Shown one piece after another: positions 12,907 to 26,100 of a stretch of DNA of 64,000 nucleotides. The notes under the pieces were generated by a model. That model ran no database searches. It saw only the letters and a program-made list of their open reading frames with translations, and had not been told where the DNA came from. Each line of letters begins with the position of its first letter. Positions within the stretch are counted from its first letter, which is position 1. The stretch covers positions 7,194,841 to 7,258,840 of the forward strand of contig CM072894.1 in the NCBI GenBank assembly GCA_037013685.1, in the 5' to 3' direction. The position numbers and the translations under genes are program-made. The stretch comes from Acridotheres tristis. Its lineage: Eukaryota > Chordata > Aves > Passeriformes > Sturnidae.

Positions 12907-15900
12907 CTGTCCCTAGGGAATGGAGCATTGAGCCCAATCTGTATCAATTCTGTAGCACAGATATGGTTTGGGGTGCAATTTTATATGCACATGTAATGTC
13001 CATTTCCCTGTAGGCCACAGCCTTTCACTACCACGAGTATCAAATACAGGCTGACACACCAGAGGGGATGATCCCAATGCTATTTAAAAGACTTTATTCA
13101 AGACTAAAAAGAACCAATTACATGTCAGACCGATGACTGTCTTAGCCACTAAGAAACCAAGCTTTTACACTGCCCTTAGTTCTGCTAGCAGCTGCTAGCT
13201 CAAATACATCTGTGCGAGATGCACAAACCTGCCCCAAATATAAGCCAACCTCACTATTCTCTCATGCAAGTAGCCAACAGAGAACTATTTCCAAAGTGTA
13301 GCTGTTCCATACAGCAAAACACTTTGCAACATGTCCTTGTTCCCATAAGGCACTCTGCAGCCAGCAAACTCTTGTAATAATGTTATTTGCAAGCACAGAC
13401 TTGGAAAAAATGGCTCTTTATTATTGCATCTTTGTGCCAGTGCAGACAGCATCCTGACTTACCAGATGTTTCTTATTTCTTTTTTCTAAGCTGCACTTTG
13501 GTATTTCTAGAATTGAAGGTTTCAGACAAAGAGGTTTCTGTTACCTTAAGAAATCCAATTTAACACTGCCTCAAAAATGCGTGATTACACAAGTAAAACC
13601 TGATTGAGAGAAACACACCAAGCCTCTATCCAAAGAGAACACTTTGAATAACTTTTGTAACCCCACGTCTTTAAAAAACATGGAAACAGCAATAAGCTCT
13701 GCAAGTTCCATGAATGGAAAAGCACTCGTTTTGTGAAGTTTTGAGGTTTTGGAACACAAAGCTGTGCTTGTTTTCTCTTCAGTTTTATTTTTTTCTTTGT
13801 TTTTATTTTATAACTGAGACAGTCAAAAATACTGAAATCCCAGAACCATATAGGGGACTATATTTTGTAGGGAAAACCACTATTCAGGATTTTGAGTGCC
13901 CGTGCCAGGAAGGACGTGCAATAGCATGACAAATAAAATGAAGTATGGTTTGCCTGATCAGTGCCAAGTGCTGCTGATTAGTTTTCACTTCATCTTAATT
14001 AAGGTCTCAAGACCTTTATTTAAGTAGCACAGCTACTTCAGCAGATGCATGGCCGAGGTTTGCAATTTTCCTGCTTTCAGGAGATGCCAGGACATTTCAG
14101 TTCTCTAATCCCTAACAAGCAGCAGCTTCTGTTATAAGGAAATATGAGCAAGTATAGAAGGCACACGGTTTATAGCACCCTCTTTCACTGACTGCTTTTG
14201 CCACTACAAGAATTGCACTTAAATTACAGATGGTCTCTAAGCCCTACATTAGAAGTGTATATTGCTTTTTAAAAATAACTTTAAATCAAAGAATGTGGAA
14301 AACAAGGTGAAACTCTCCTTCTCTAGATAATAGATAAGATGGAAAGAATTCACTGGGGGAAGAGAATTAAAGTAATTCAAGCACAGTAGCAGAGAGCTGG
14401 GCAAGAAACAATGGCAAATAAAGTCCCTACAGCTACTGCAAAAGCTCACCATGCAGTTTATAATTTAAAATCATGTTACACTGCAGTAAAGACTGTCCTT
14501 TTTGGTTTATTTTCTGTTTCACTTCCAGATTTTCATTATCAGACTAACATCTTATTCAACTAGAATGATTTTTTTTCCCTATTTACTGGCCTGTAATACC
14601 AACAGGAGTTTGGGTGGCTGCTTTACTGGCTAACTACAGAATATTGCAGTTGCACACTCATTGCCAAAAGAAAAATCATCTTTTTGAATTACGCCTTTAC
14701 TAACTGCTAATTGACCTCTTTTATCTCTTACTAAGTATGGCCAAGGAGAAACCAGATTCCCTGTGATACAACCTACAGGCATAGTGAAACCAAGCCTCCC
14801 TACAATTTCAAAACTCGACATTATTGCATGACACTAATAACACATTGAACTACAAATTCATATTTCTTTCTTATATTTTTGCAATATAACATTTATATTT
14901 TTCTTTTGCCAGTATGTGTGAAAATTCAGGATCCATCATTACAGAATTTTTGATTTGGGCAGTCTCTCTGTAGTAAATAGTTGCCTGTCTGACTGTAAAA
15001 CTTGAATGTAGTTATTTCTGACTTCTTTAAGCTCTCAGTCATGCTCCTTTTCTTTCTCCTTTTCCCACCCTTTCCATAGTTAGGACAAGGGATTTCCTGG
15101 CATGCTCTTATAAACCCAGGTCTCTGGGCAACCACTGTAAGGACTAGGGAGGGGCTGGCATTGTCCCACAGGCACTTCCAAAACATCCTCAGTTTTGCGG
15201 ACCGTTGGGGCCTAATACTACACAGTTTTCAGATTTCAAATAAACCAACTAGAAAAAAAGGGTTTCTACAGCAAGAGCTAAGAATTTAATGAATACTAAA
15301 TTGATTCCTGCATACAACATCAGCAAGTGCCTGTCTTTGAAGAATTTCTATTCACAGAAGCTGTCCAAGCTTATTTCTGCTCCCAGCCCTTCTCATCACA
15401 GTAACACACATTCAACTACCAGAATAAACATTTGTTCACTGGTCTTGTATCTCCTCCTTAGTCTGCTACAAAACAAGAGCCTGTTCTCTTACAAGCAACT
15501 TGCACAAAATTTTTGTTTTTGTGTGACCTTTCCTATGCAGCACAGCTTGGATCACCAAGCTGGCAGTCTCTGATCCCCCTGCACTGGCCGCTCTCCCGGG
15601 TGCAGCAAACACCTCCCTGGCAGCTCCAGGAAAGGTGACAGCCATGGGATGGCCCCAGGAACTGCGGGCTGCACCAGGACGGCTTTGTTCCCTGGGCAAA
15701 GGCACAACGCCAGAGTGAAAAGTTTGCCCTTCCCAGCAGTCACTGGCATGAAGTCTCGCCAAGGAAAGGTTTGAGTTTCCACTACTGTCAACCAGAACTC
15801 TTTCACAGGCACTGTGAAAGCAAGGCAGGGATTGCTGCTCCCTCTGCAGCCTCTACAGTGGGACAGTTGACTTCTCAATACGAGGTTATTAAACAAGATT

Positions 15901-16546
15901 CACACGTAATAGCTAAAAAAGTTTCTAGGAAAAATAACAATCTGAGACCAACTTCAGAGTACTGTGCTTATTTTTTAAGCAGTTTTACCAATTTCAGTTA
16001 AGCCTGGTATCAGTATAAACAATGATATTGTTAGTCTTCCATTGCTTTCATTGGGATATGATTTTAAGTCAGTGCTGAGATGTAGCACTTGGTGTCAATT
16101 GTTCCACACATTAATAGGTGTGAAAACACACACGTTAATTTCTCCATATTCTGGATGGATTTTACAGCAAGACAGCTCCAGCTGTACATACAGAAAGCCA
16201 GCTCCCAGACCCCAAGGAGTGATTGGGCTCTGCTTCCAAACCAACTTTGTATGCGTTCACCGTGGCCTCAGGCTGGGTTATGACTCTGCCTGGAGTTTGT
16301 GCTCTGGGCACCCAGGAAGCTCAGCCAAGTGTGGAAGCCTGGAACATCCTATGACACCACGAGGATCATCAGCCAACCCAGTCACATTGCCTTCAGAAGC
16401 TGCCTGTATGCAGAGAAATCGTTCTTGCACTTCTACTACCTACCTGTGTCACCCACCTTGAACAGCACTGCTTATAACTTAACATTCTCAACACTTTTTC
16501 TAGATATCTGCTGATTCCTTACTTAGCCACCCTGTAACAGCAGCAA

Positions 16547-16571
16547 TTTTTGGCTACTTGCCCAAAACAAA
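16547..16571 (+). repeat. Copy B of a dispersed 25-bp segment
   Basis: Same orientation as copy A at 12,882; differs by one G/A change within the 25 bases. No family name can be given from sequence alone. Confidence 0.5.
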
Positions 16572-17100
16572 TCCGAAAACTGCAGATATGTGCCTCTAAA
16601 ACTTTCTCTCAACAGATCATGCATTCCCTAACACACCTGCTCAAGGGTGATTTGTTACAAGTGCATGTAAATCTACAGAATTACCAGGCCAAACCAAATC
16701 CTCTGTCCTTGCTTCTCACCCTGAAGTCAAACACACAGCATGCCTGACAATGTAAAATACCTTTTTTTTTTTCTAACAACACCTTTATGTTTACAATAAA
16801 AGGTAGGGTTTTCCTATTTACAATCAAATTTTTTAAAATTCCTTGCAGCTGCTTCAAGTAGTTTGGGAAATGTAATAGCATGAAGTCTTTTCTTGTTACA
16901 TTCCATGAAATAGTTGGGGTGATGGTGGCCATGTACACGTCACCACATTGCTGATAGCAATGGAAAACCCATCTGCTGTGCAGGAGGTGCACTGAGTAGT
17001 AAGCTGCGTGGTGAGGATGAAAATCTGGCACATATCCATGCCTGGAAAGCTTTATTACATCCATGTGAACATATTGACATGCACAGAATACCTAGGGCTG

Positions 17101-20100
17101 TCCTAAGCTTGACTTCCTAGACAGTCAGAGAAAGTATTTCTGTCCTTCCTTCCCGCTCTACAGCTGCCCTTTCTGAAAACAAACAAATTTCTGGCATACT
17201 TCAAGAAATAAGACATGTAACACTAGATTTTCTGCCACAATTCATGCATTCTTCCTGCTTTACTTCCTGATATTTGACACAGCAGCCTGAAAAAAACTGC
17301 CCAAGTTTCATGTGGTATTTGTTGCAGATCATAAAATTCTAGTAAACAATGGATTTTTTTCCTTATTTGAACCATGTGTGTCCTACTCTGTGATCTACCA
17401 CAGATGGTACTTTTCTTTTTACATAGATGTAGTATCCTCTACTGTTAAGGAGTTATATTTGTGCTTTTTATGAGGGAACAATAGAATACCATTAATTCAA
17501 GCAAATGTCTTTAAAACCAACTTGAAGGGTAGTCTATAATTTATAGGAAAACACAAAGCTACCTGGCATTGATGTGCACACAGAAGGGCCACAAAGGACA
17601 ACAGAAAATTGACTATTTCAATAGAAGGCCAGACAAGTTCATCTACTGATTCTTTTTGAGCATATTAAACATTCTTAAGTGTTCTATTCCACTTCTATTT
17701 CCACATTAATTACCAGCCTATTGATTATTTGTTTTCAATTTAGAGCTTGCAAAAAACTGAAATAAAGTCATACCCTTCAACACCTGTAAAAATACTGCAA
17801 TTAATGGATGCCTAGGAAAGTGGGTCAGAACAGCATATTTGAACACAGATAAAAGATATTTCCTTTGGCCATGATAGAATTTTTTTATTAGATACATATT
17901 TGAGGTCCTTTATTCAAATCCTGCAAACAGTTTGAAAGAGACTTCAGACTAAAAATTGGTCAGCTGGGTATTAGGAGATCTATGTGGTTCCTCTGATGTA
18001 GGATAACTGAGTTAAGGGTGGAGAGATATTTCAGAGGTACTCCTTAGAAGCTATTGTTGTTAAAAATGGGTTTGATTTACAAATATAAAAGGAAAGGTTT
18101 TTGAGAATTGGATTACATTTCTGTGGCCATCAGGTTTTAGAAAGCTCTGCCTATTACAACCACAGTTACCACAAATGTGTGCTTTGAGGGAATCTGTAAG
18201 GTATTGTGTCTTTCTGTATGGACTCTCAAGTCCAACGTGCAACACAGGCACACACATATTTTGATAGCTTTTTATAGCTAGGGCATTTCTGCTTTTTCAT
18301 ACATTAGAACTTCATCTCCTCTACATGATTTCCAGGGAATTAGGTGGATAGAGAAATCAACAATTCATATATCAGTTAAAAAAAATATTATTAATTGTTC
18401 AGAAAATACTTCTTGATATGATTAATATGTCTTCATTTTTCTATTTGGCCCTGCCACAGACCTAAGTCCTATTAATTACTGATCTCCTTGGACTAGACTT
18501 CTCAAAACTGAACTCCTACTACATTTCAAAGTTACACACCTTCTCCAGAGGTGATTTCTTAGTGCAATTAATATTTCAATAATGTGAATAATTTATCTGT
18601 CTGAAATGGCCTACTTATTGGAAATGGGTAACAATTTCCAAGAGCAGAAACCAAAGCCTTGCCAGTAGGTTTTGTCATGGAAAATTCTATCATGACAGCG
18701 CTATGTGTTATTTCATAGTCAGAAAGGGCCATAAGCACAACCAGATGGAAAGATGTACTAAAAGTCTCTTATTATTTTCCTTTCTCTCAAAGCATTTATT
18801 GTGGTGGCAGTTTAGCATTCAGTTCTCCAGCAATTCTGGTGGTAAATCTATTTTTGTGAGGAAATGGTCCTCTGATATGCTTGTGTAAAGTGCCAGCAAT
18901 TCTGAGCTCAGCTGCAGATTCATCACAAGCAAGGGCAGAATAGTTGTGTTAACACCAAGCATGCAATAAAACTGCTTAGTAAATCCTCAGATTTGGAATT
19001 AAAGCCATAACACAGCAAAGGGAGACAGCAGAGAAGGTGATACGTGAAGAAAAATAAGCATAGACTAGCGCTGGCATATTAAAGATAGATTTATAGGAGG
19101 ATAGATATAAGCCCATGAACATGCTTTCCACTGATCTAGAAAGGAAATTCTTATATGCTTGAAATCAATGAGTAAATAAAATTCTTACTGATTTGCAAAG
19201 CACTGGCAGCTACCATGCCATATATGTCATCAATGCAGTTCAAGGAATATCAATGAAGATCAAAGGTTAGTTTCACGGTAGTTTTGTTTGACTGAGAAGT
19301 GTTTTAGATGGTTGCTGGATTTCTATTTGTGGCATCAAAACCATTTGGACATAATCTCTGGAATATCTACTACAGTTTGTCCAGGTTTATTCTCCTTCTG
19401 CAGTTTTATACCTCTTATTATGTGGGAAAAACGTCTCAACTTTCATTCCCTTGCAACAAAGCTTTTCCAAATTTTGTCTTGCTATACCTTAAATCTACCG
19501 AAATGATTTGTGAAGCAACCCTGAAACAGAGAGAAACTGCCTTAGCAGTAAGGTAAAGCAACCCTAGTTTGAAAAGAAATCCTTCACAGAGCCAGAAACT
19601 GGGTAAAAGAACAGAAATAAAAGTTACTCTGTAACAGCCCATTAAAGAGGTTCAAAAGTTTGTTTCATTTTACTGCTTGGAAAGTTTTGTTTCATTTTAC
19701 TGCTTGGAAAGTTGCTGGTAGGTATCCAACCAAGTTTTGCTTGTGTGTATGCAAAGCTGATAAAGTTAAATCTACAGTGCATGAATACTTAAACTGTTGA
19801 AAGCTTGGAAACTCCAGGGTCCATCAGGCTCTCAACATCTTTTTTACATGAGCCAAATTAGTTGTATGTTGGGAGGGGGGAAAAATAATAAGAAAAGAAT
19901 GAAAGCCAGAGACAATCGTATATAGCCTTGTTCTTTAACTAGCAAAAACACACTAAGGAAGACAAAACACAAAATGTATCCTGGACCCTGTAATCCTACA
20001 CTTCCCAAGAAAGCAGGCTATGACTCAAAACACATAGCTCCCAAGTCTGACTTGAAAGAGACCTTTGAAGACTGGTTCTAAATGAACAAATAGCTTAATT

Positions 20101-23100
20101 ACTAAATTAACCTAATTTTCACATGCCTGATCTCTTACAAACCTGTGACAAAATTCAGATTCACATTTGTATTGAGAGTTTTGTTGGAACCAGAAGTGGG
20201 ATTACAAAACCAGAAGTAGGTTTTTAGCTGTAATGCGTCTTTTGCCATTGAATACACCATGGATGGAAAGAGCAGTAATAAATAGCACAGAATGTTCCAA
20301 AGGCCGGTGAGATGAAAAATGTTGGGTTTTGGTTTTTTATCCTGCTTGGACTAAGCTTTGTAAGCACAGACAAAAATGTGAGCGAGTCACAGCTGATTCA
20401 GATATAAGTAAATTTCAACTCCAAACTGAAATGCAAAGGGGTTTTGTTGAATGCCTTGGTCACTTTTAGTCTCAATTCTGAAGCTCAAGCAACAAGAAAA
20501 GATCACAGTAGGACAGATCCATACAGAACTAAGATGCCATTTGATAATTTTCCTGTAAAATAATTTAAATTTTAGAACTGAAGAAAAAAATACTCAAAAA
20601 TTCCTGAAAAAGAGTTTAGATAGCTCCAGACTGAGAAACAGGGGGAGAGGTTGCCAGTTGTCCTACATCAGTACTTTCAGACATACAGGAAGCCAAGTCT
20701 TCAATACTTGGAAGCAATTTCCAGCTCTGTGGCCCTCACTCCCGTTTTCATTACCTGGTAGTATCATCTAAGATGCTACAGATTTCCCAAATCTCTTTAA
20801 AGAGGCTTAAAAAATAAATTCACCAGGGCTTATTTCAAAGATCTAGGCGGACTGACAATAAACAGTGCCTCATGCTGCAATGAGAGTGATTTTGAAAATT
20901 ATATATATATGATTTGTATACATATGTAAATAAAAACTACATTAACGAGAAAAAACTTGGATTATGTATTGCTGCCTCTGTTTTGCAGTAGTGTTTCTAA
21001 AGAAGGAACTGTAACTAGAAGACGAGAGTAGTTATGGAAAAACTGAGCTTTCAATTGAAAAAGAATCCACTGGCTTATTTTAGAAATTATTTAACTGGCA
21101 GCTGCTACATTTGGCCTTTTATCTGTTCCACAGCATAAAATCGGACAGTCTAACACACTCTTTCTTTCTTTCACTGCTGGCTAATGAAAGTGTGCATTTT
21201 CCAGTGACTGTGTAATTCTGTTTTGGACTGATGTCATGGCTGCCACTCCAGCAGACCCATTAAAAATAAAAAACATACACATCTAGAACTTAAGCTGTTT
21301 CCCAAACCAGAAGTTTGTGATTGCAGAGGCAAGCTACACCACCTTATAAATGGATTTTGATGTATGGCATCTGTTTTCCTGAGAAATACTGTAGATTCTA
21401 AAGCATGCACAGTTTAAGAGCATTTAAATTCCAGGAAAAAAACTGCATGAGAAAAATGTCTGCTCAGTTTTAATATACTGTAACTCTAGATTAAAAAGCT
21501 AGAGGGCCATTGCTTGGGGGAAAAAAAGAAAAATAAAAGCTTAATTAAGACAAACTGGGACTGAAATACAGGAGAAAATTCAGTGTTCCTTCAAAATGGA
21601 CACTCTAGTGGAATGCTGCACCAAGGGGAAGAAAGCTTTTAAAAAGTTGTCCTTGTTGTTGTCCTTGACAACACTGATTAGAAGACAAGTTACCAATAAT
21701 CCATTTTCATGCACAAAACACACATTTCACAGCTACATATTTGAGAAAAAGTGAACAGAAATTATTCAAAGGCATGTTTTGGCAAATGCTTAATGCATAT
21801 GTTTTCTTGCTCTCTTAACTTAAAAAAAACATGCCATAGACATGAGGGTTTACACTTTGTCACAGCAAGCCCAGAGAACAGGTAAATACAGAAGAGCTTT
21901 AGTTTAGATTTTCGAATCATAATGTCAGTAGAATTTCCAAAAAAGGAGATTATATACGTGGTACTAATCTGTCATCAAAAGCAGTTGCTAAGAATTCCAG
22001 AGAAAATATTTATTAAGGCAATTTCTGTCAATATCTTGCCCAAACATACAGAAGCTTAGACAACTGTACTTTGAACTCAGGTGGCAGTAGCTAATCAATG
22101 TAGCTGTAAATAGCAGAAAATCAGCAGTGTTAACTACCTAATTTTTCTTGAAATGTATTGTTGCTGTTGTCACTTCTCCAGAGCAGGAGAACTTCCCACA
22201 CTTCCAGTTGGCATGGAATAAAGTGAAGTTTACTGCTGGGCTGTGGTGTTCGGGGGTAAGTGCTGACCATTGGAGAGAGCTACAGGGCAGTGAGCATCTC
22301 ACATGTGCCAAACTGCCCAGGATGTGCCACATTTAACCAGACAGCTGGAGATGGGACAAATCCTGGGCCCTGACTTGGTGATGCAGCACATGAACCTTCG
22401 TTATATTTCTTGACTTACCACACCTGTTATTAAAAAACAGACTTCAGAACACAAAGCTCAGCCCTTGTGGTTCCATTAGCTAAAGGCACAAACAGACATG
22501 AGTCAAGATGGTACTGATCTTTCAGATATTAAGATCAAATTACTGGCTTTCTGTAGTATTTTTTTAGAGTAATACTAGCTAAGTTTGCATGAAGTGGCAA
22601 CCAAATGAAACAAAGTTAAAAGAAAGTACTGTGGAATCACATTCAGCATCTCTAAACTACCTCACGGCAGCTTCAAAATACAGAAAAATAGTTTGCAGTT
22701 AGAAGGAAGATTTTTCAACTTAAAAATAACACTACTTTTATGAACACTGAAAGTGTTGTTCAAAAAGGATAAGAGAATATGGGTTTTGTTTACTAGAAAC
22801 AAACAAGAATGAACAAAAGTAATTTTAATCCTACTTTAAAAACACAATGGACCAATTCTACTATCACCAATCTCAGCCAACAGCAGGTGTTAGGAGACTG
22901 TCACATATATATGTCAAACATATACTGGTATTTTCCCACTAGAACTGGTCTCTCTAGGTGGCTTTCAATCACCCAACCTATGCAGATATGACAGAAAATA
23001 GTGACATGCACAACTGTATTTTGTATTCTGTATTTTATTCTAAGGGCCTTGAACAGAGAATAATTTAATTATTAGCTAAAAAATATCATTCTTAAATGTG

Positions 23101-26100
23101 AAATAAGAAACGTCTATTTTCGTTTGTTTTTAATTCATATCTCAGGAATATAAACCAATGCTGTTCATTCAGGTATGTAGTACTTACAAGTCCCTTTTAA
23201 AATGCTACATTTTCATAATGCAGTGTAGGGGATTAAGAGAAAATTATTCCACTACTGACCAAAGAGAGGGGGAAACAAGAATGAAAAATATTTGTGTGAA
23301 TAGCATTTTGCTGGAAAGTCACAAACGTCTCTACAAAAAGTAAACAGTTGGGTGCTCATACATGGAGTCTGCAAAATGCCAGTGGTAAGTGAAGAGGGCA
23401 GTGGAACACGAAGTAAAGCAAATCATGAGGTTGTGCAGGGTACTGGGCTGCTCCTCCTGAAGTTTCTCTTCTGGGTGTGTACCTGCAAGCATAAGCCATA
23501 AAACTGCCTTTAGAACTGAACTAGTCTGAAGTTTGCAACATACAAATTACTTTTGTTTTCAGTTTTCCTTCTGAATCCTCTTACTATGGCACTACTGTTG
23601 TCATCCTGAAGGTAAAATTCCAGTCTAGAGTATTGCAGTTATTCCCATCCTCACCTTTTGTGGCATCATCTCTGGTAGCAAGCCCAGCCTGGATCACAAT
23701 TTACATTGCTAACTACTGTACAGTGCAATGAAGTCAAAAGAGCTTTGGGGGGGAATCCACAATGTTTATAAGTAACAAACCCCTACAAGAAAGGTGAACA
23801 CAAAAAAAGCCAAAAATGAACACATATATATAATTCTCTATTTGCAATCCTAAATTGTAAAGCTTGGTTCTCAGAACAAGTGGATCATGTAAGTTTCCTG
23901 GGAAGATGGGTGGCTAAAAAAACCCCCAGAATTAGGAAGAAAAATATCACTTAATATGGCATTGTGCTAAGTCCTTGGAGGATGCTGGCTCTGACCTGTT
24001 CAGATATTCTGTAGGTGTCTGAATTATTCCAAAGGAAACTTTTTACCCTGATTTTCAAATAGGCCCACAGAAATAAACATATCAAATAATCAAATTCTCT
24101 CCCTACTGCTACAGTCATTAATATAAATACATATTTTGCAGTAGAGCTAAAACATTAGGAGATCTCCTTGAGTAGGAATACAAGTCTTCTCTTTTTTTTA
24201 CTAAAAGTTGATTTATTATTTTGATTAATTACTTGTCAGGGATTTGCTTGGCTGTCTAACAAAATGAGGGAATGCTTTTTCCGCTATAACCAGAAAAAAA
24301 AGTTATTCGTTTTCAGCAGATGAATTATGTCTCTGCTTTCCTCTGAAGAACTGGCTTTGGAATGGGTTTAGGCAACACCTTAAAAATAACATGGGCTTAA
24401 TACTTCTTTTACTCTCTGGGAGGGTCAGTTCTAAGTAAATACTGGAAAGAAAATCTGTCTGTTTTGATGCTCAAAAATAACTAAACTAAAAATATTATAG
24501 AACAGTTTATAAGCATAAGTAATCTATGTGTAGAATACTGGTAAGTGAGAAGTTTCACCACGAGGAGAATGTGGGATATATAATGACAGATGTAGGTAAG
24601 AAACCCCTTGACAGAATGAATACATGTTGATAACTATATGCATTAACCAGTGTAGCTCCAGACTCCCAGTGTTTTGTTCATGTCAAAATTTTACCTGCAA
24701 GGTAGATGCAGCATAATGGTGCTTCTTTTCAATCCACAAACGGTTCGTTATCATTCACAAACTAACAAAAGGATCACGACAAATTCACTGCTAGAGAACT
24801 CCTGGCTACTGAATGCCTTTCTTTTTAACATGCTGTACCTTTCACCCTAGAACAAGTTAATCTTTTTCCTACACACACCTAGGAGGAGCTAGGGTGACAT
24901 ACAGGCTTTGCCCTTCTCCTGACTATGCACCACACATATTTTGCCACTCAGGTTTCAATTCAGAACAAGTGATTACTTCTCCAAGACAAAACCATTTTCT
25001 TTAAGTGTATCTTTTCAAGCCTCAGCTGTACTCCCAAAGGCCAAATGGAAATACACAATTCAGGCTTCTCTTAGTGTAGAGAGAACTAAAAGGAATTCAC
25101 TTAAATTTTATAGAAGACTGTCACAAATATTTAAGCAATTATAATTTTCAACTAGTAATTAGTATTTTATTTTCTTTTAAAATTATGAGTCATATTCTGG
25201 AAAGCAGATCCTCTGTTTGACAGGGGACAGACTTAAAAGCAAGTTAAGCCTTTAAGCAAAGGGCAAGTTATTTCCAACCTTCTCTTTACTTATGGTAAGG
25301 TCTCCTGGGACTAAAAAACATGGTTAGAAAATAGTTGAAGGACACTTATGAAAGGGAAGTAGAAGACTGTGCAGTGCATTCAAAACAAAAATGCCACTAT
25401 TTTGTTTTCAATTAACTTTTAATTGTGAACATAAATCCTATTTAACAGCTGGGTATGACTCATTAGGCTCCAGCCACTCCTCTTTTCTATGCCAAAGCAC
25501 TTCTCAGAGTGTGGGGATGATAACTTAGGAGCTGACTTCATGTAAACTCATTCAATCAGGGCTGACCCCTGCATCCAAAAGCAGGAGCTGGCACAAAGAA
25601 AGCAGACAAAGGGATTTTGAAAGTGTAAGTAGACAAAGGTGAGCTAATAAACACCATGGAGCAGTATGATCTGGTGCAGACCCTCTAATGTACATCACAG
25701 ATGTACTCTCCCAAAGCTCAAACCCAGGAATGTCCTTTAGCACCTGCTATGGTGACTATTTATTGAGCAGCTATCAGTATCTACACAGTGTATATTTAAA
25801 CATATATCCTACTGCTGTACATAAATTGTAACTTCTCCCCACTCATGTTCTGAGAGCTGATTTATTAAAATGTGTGTAACATTAGATGCTCAGGAGTTAG
25901 CTCAGTGTAAAAACTGATCAGATTGTTCCTCTGCCTGCTTGTCCCTCAGCCTGCTGCCAGAACGCAGGGCAGCTGCCAAGGGGTCGCACACTCTTGACAG
26001 TTGCAGAGCAATTAAACCAGAATCTAAACCACTCGGATTCCCTGCTTCAGCACTCCATATCTTTAATAGTTTGAACAGAAACCAAGACTTCTCAAGCCAA

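Larger units (their letters stand above)
12200..17100. other. Intergenic DNA with slightly GC-richer patches
   Basis: Patches at 12.24-12.46, 15.55-15.76 and 16.19-16.44 kb are GC-richer and carry overlapping open frames of up to 139 codons in several phases, the usual sign of chance frames in GC-rich DNA. They also contain the two copies of a short dispersed repeat. No gene is supported. Confidence 0.6.

Noticed and set aside
16042..16461. 139-codon open frame on +.
   Set aside because: Several overlapping frames in the same GC-richer patch and no recognisable protein features.
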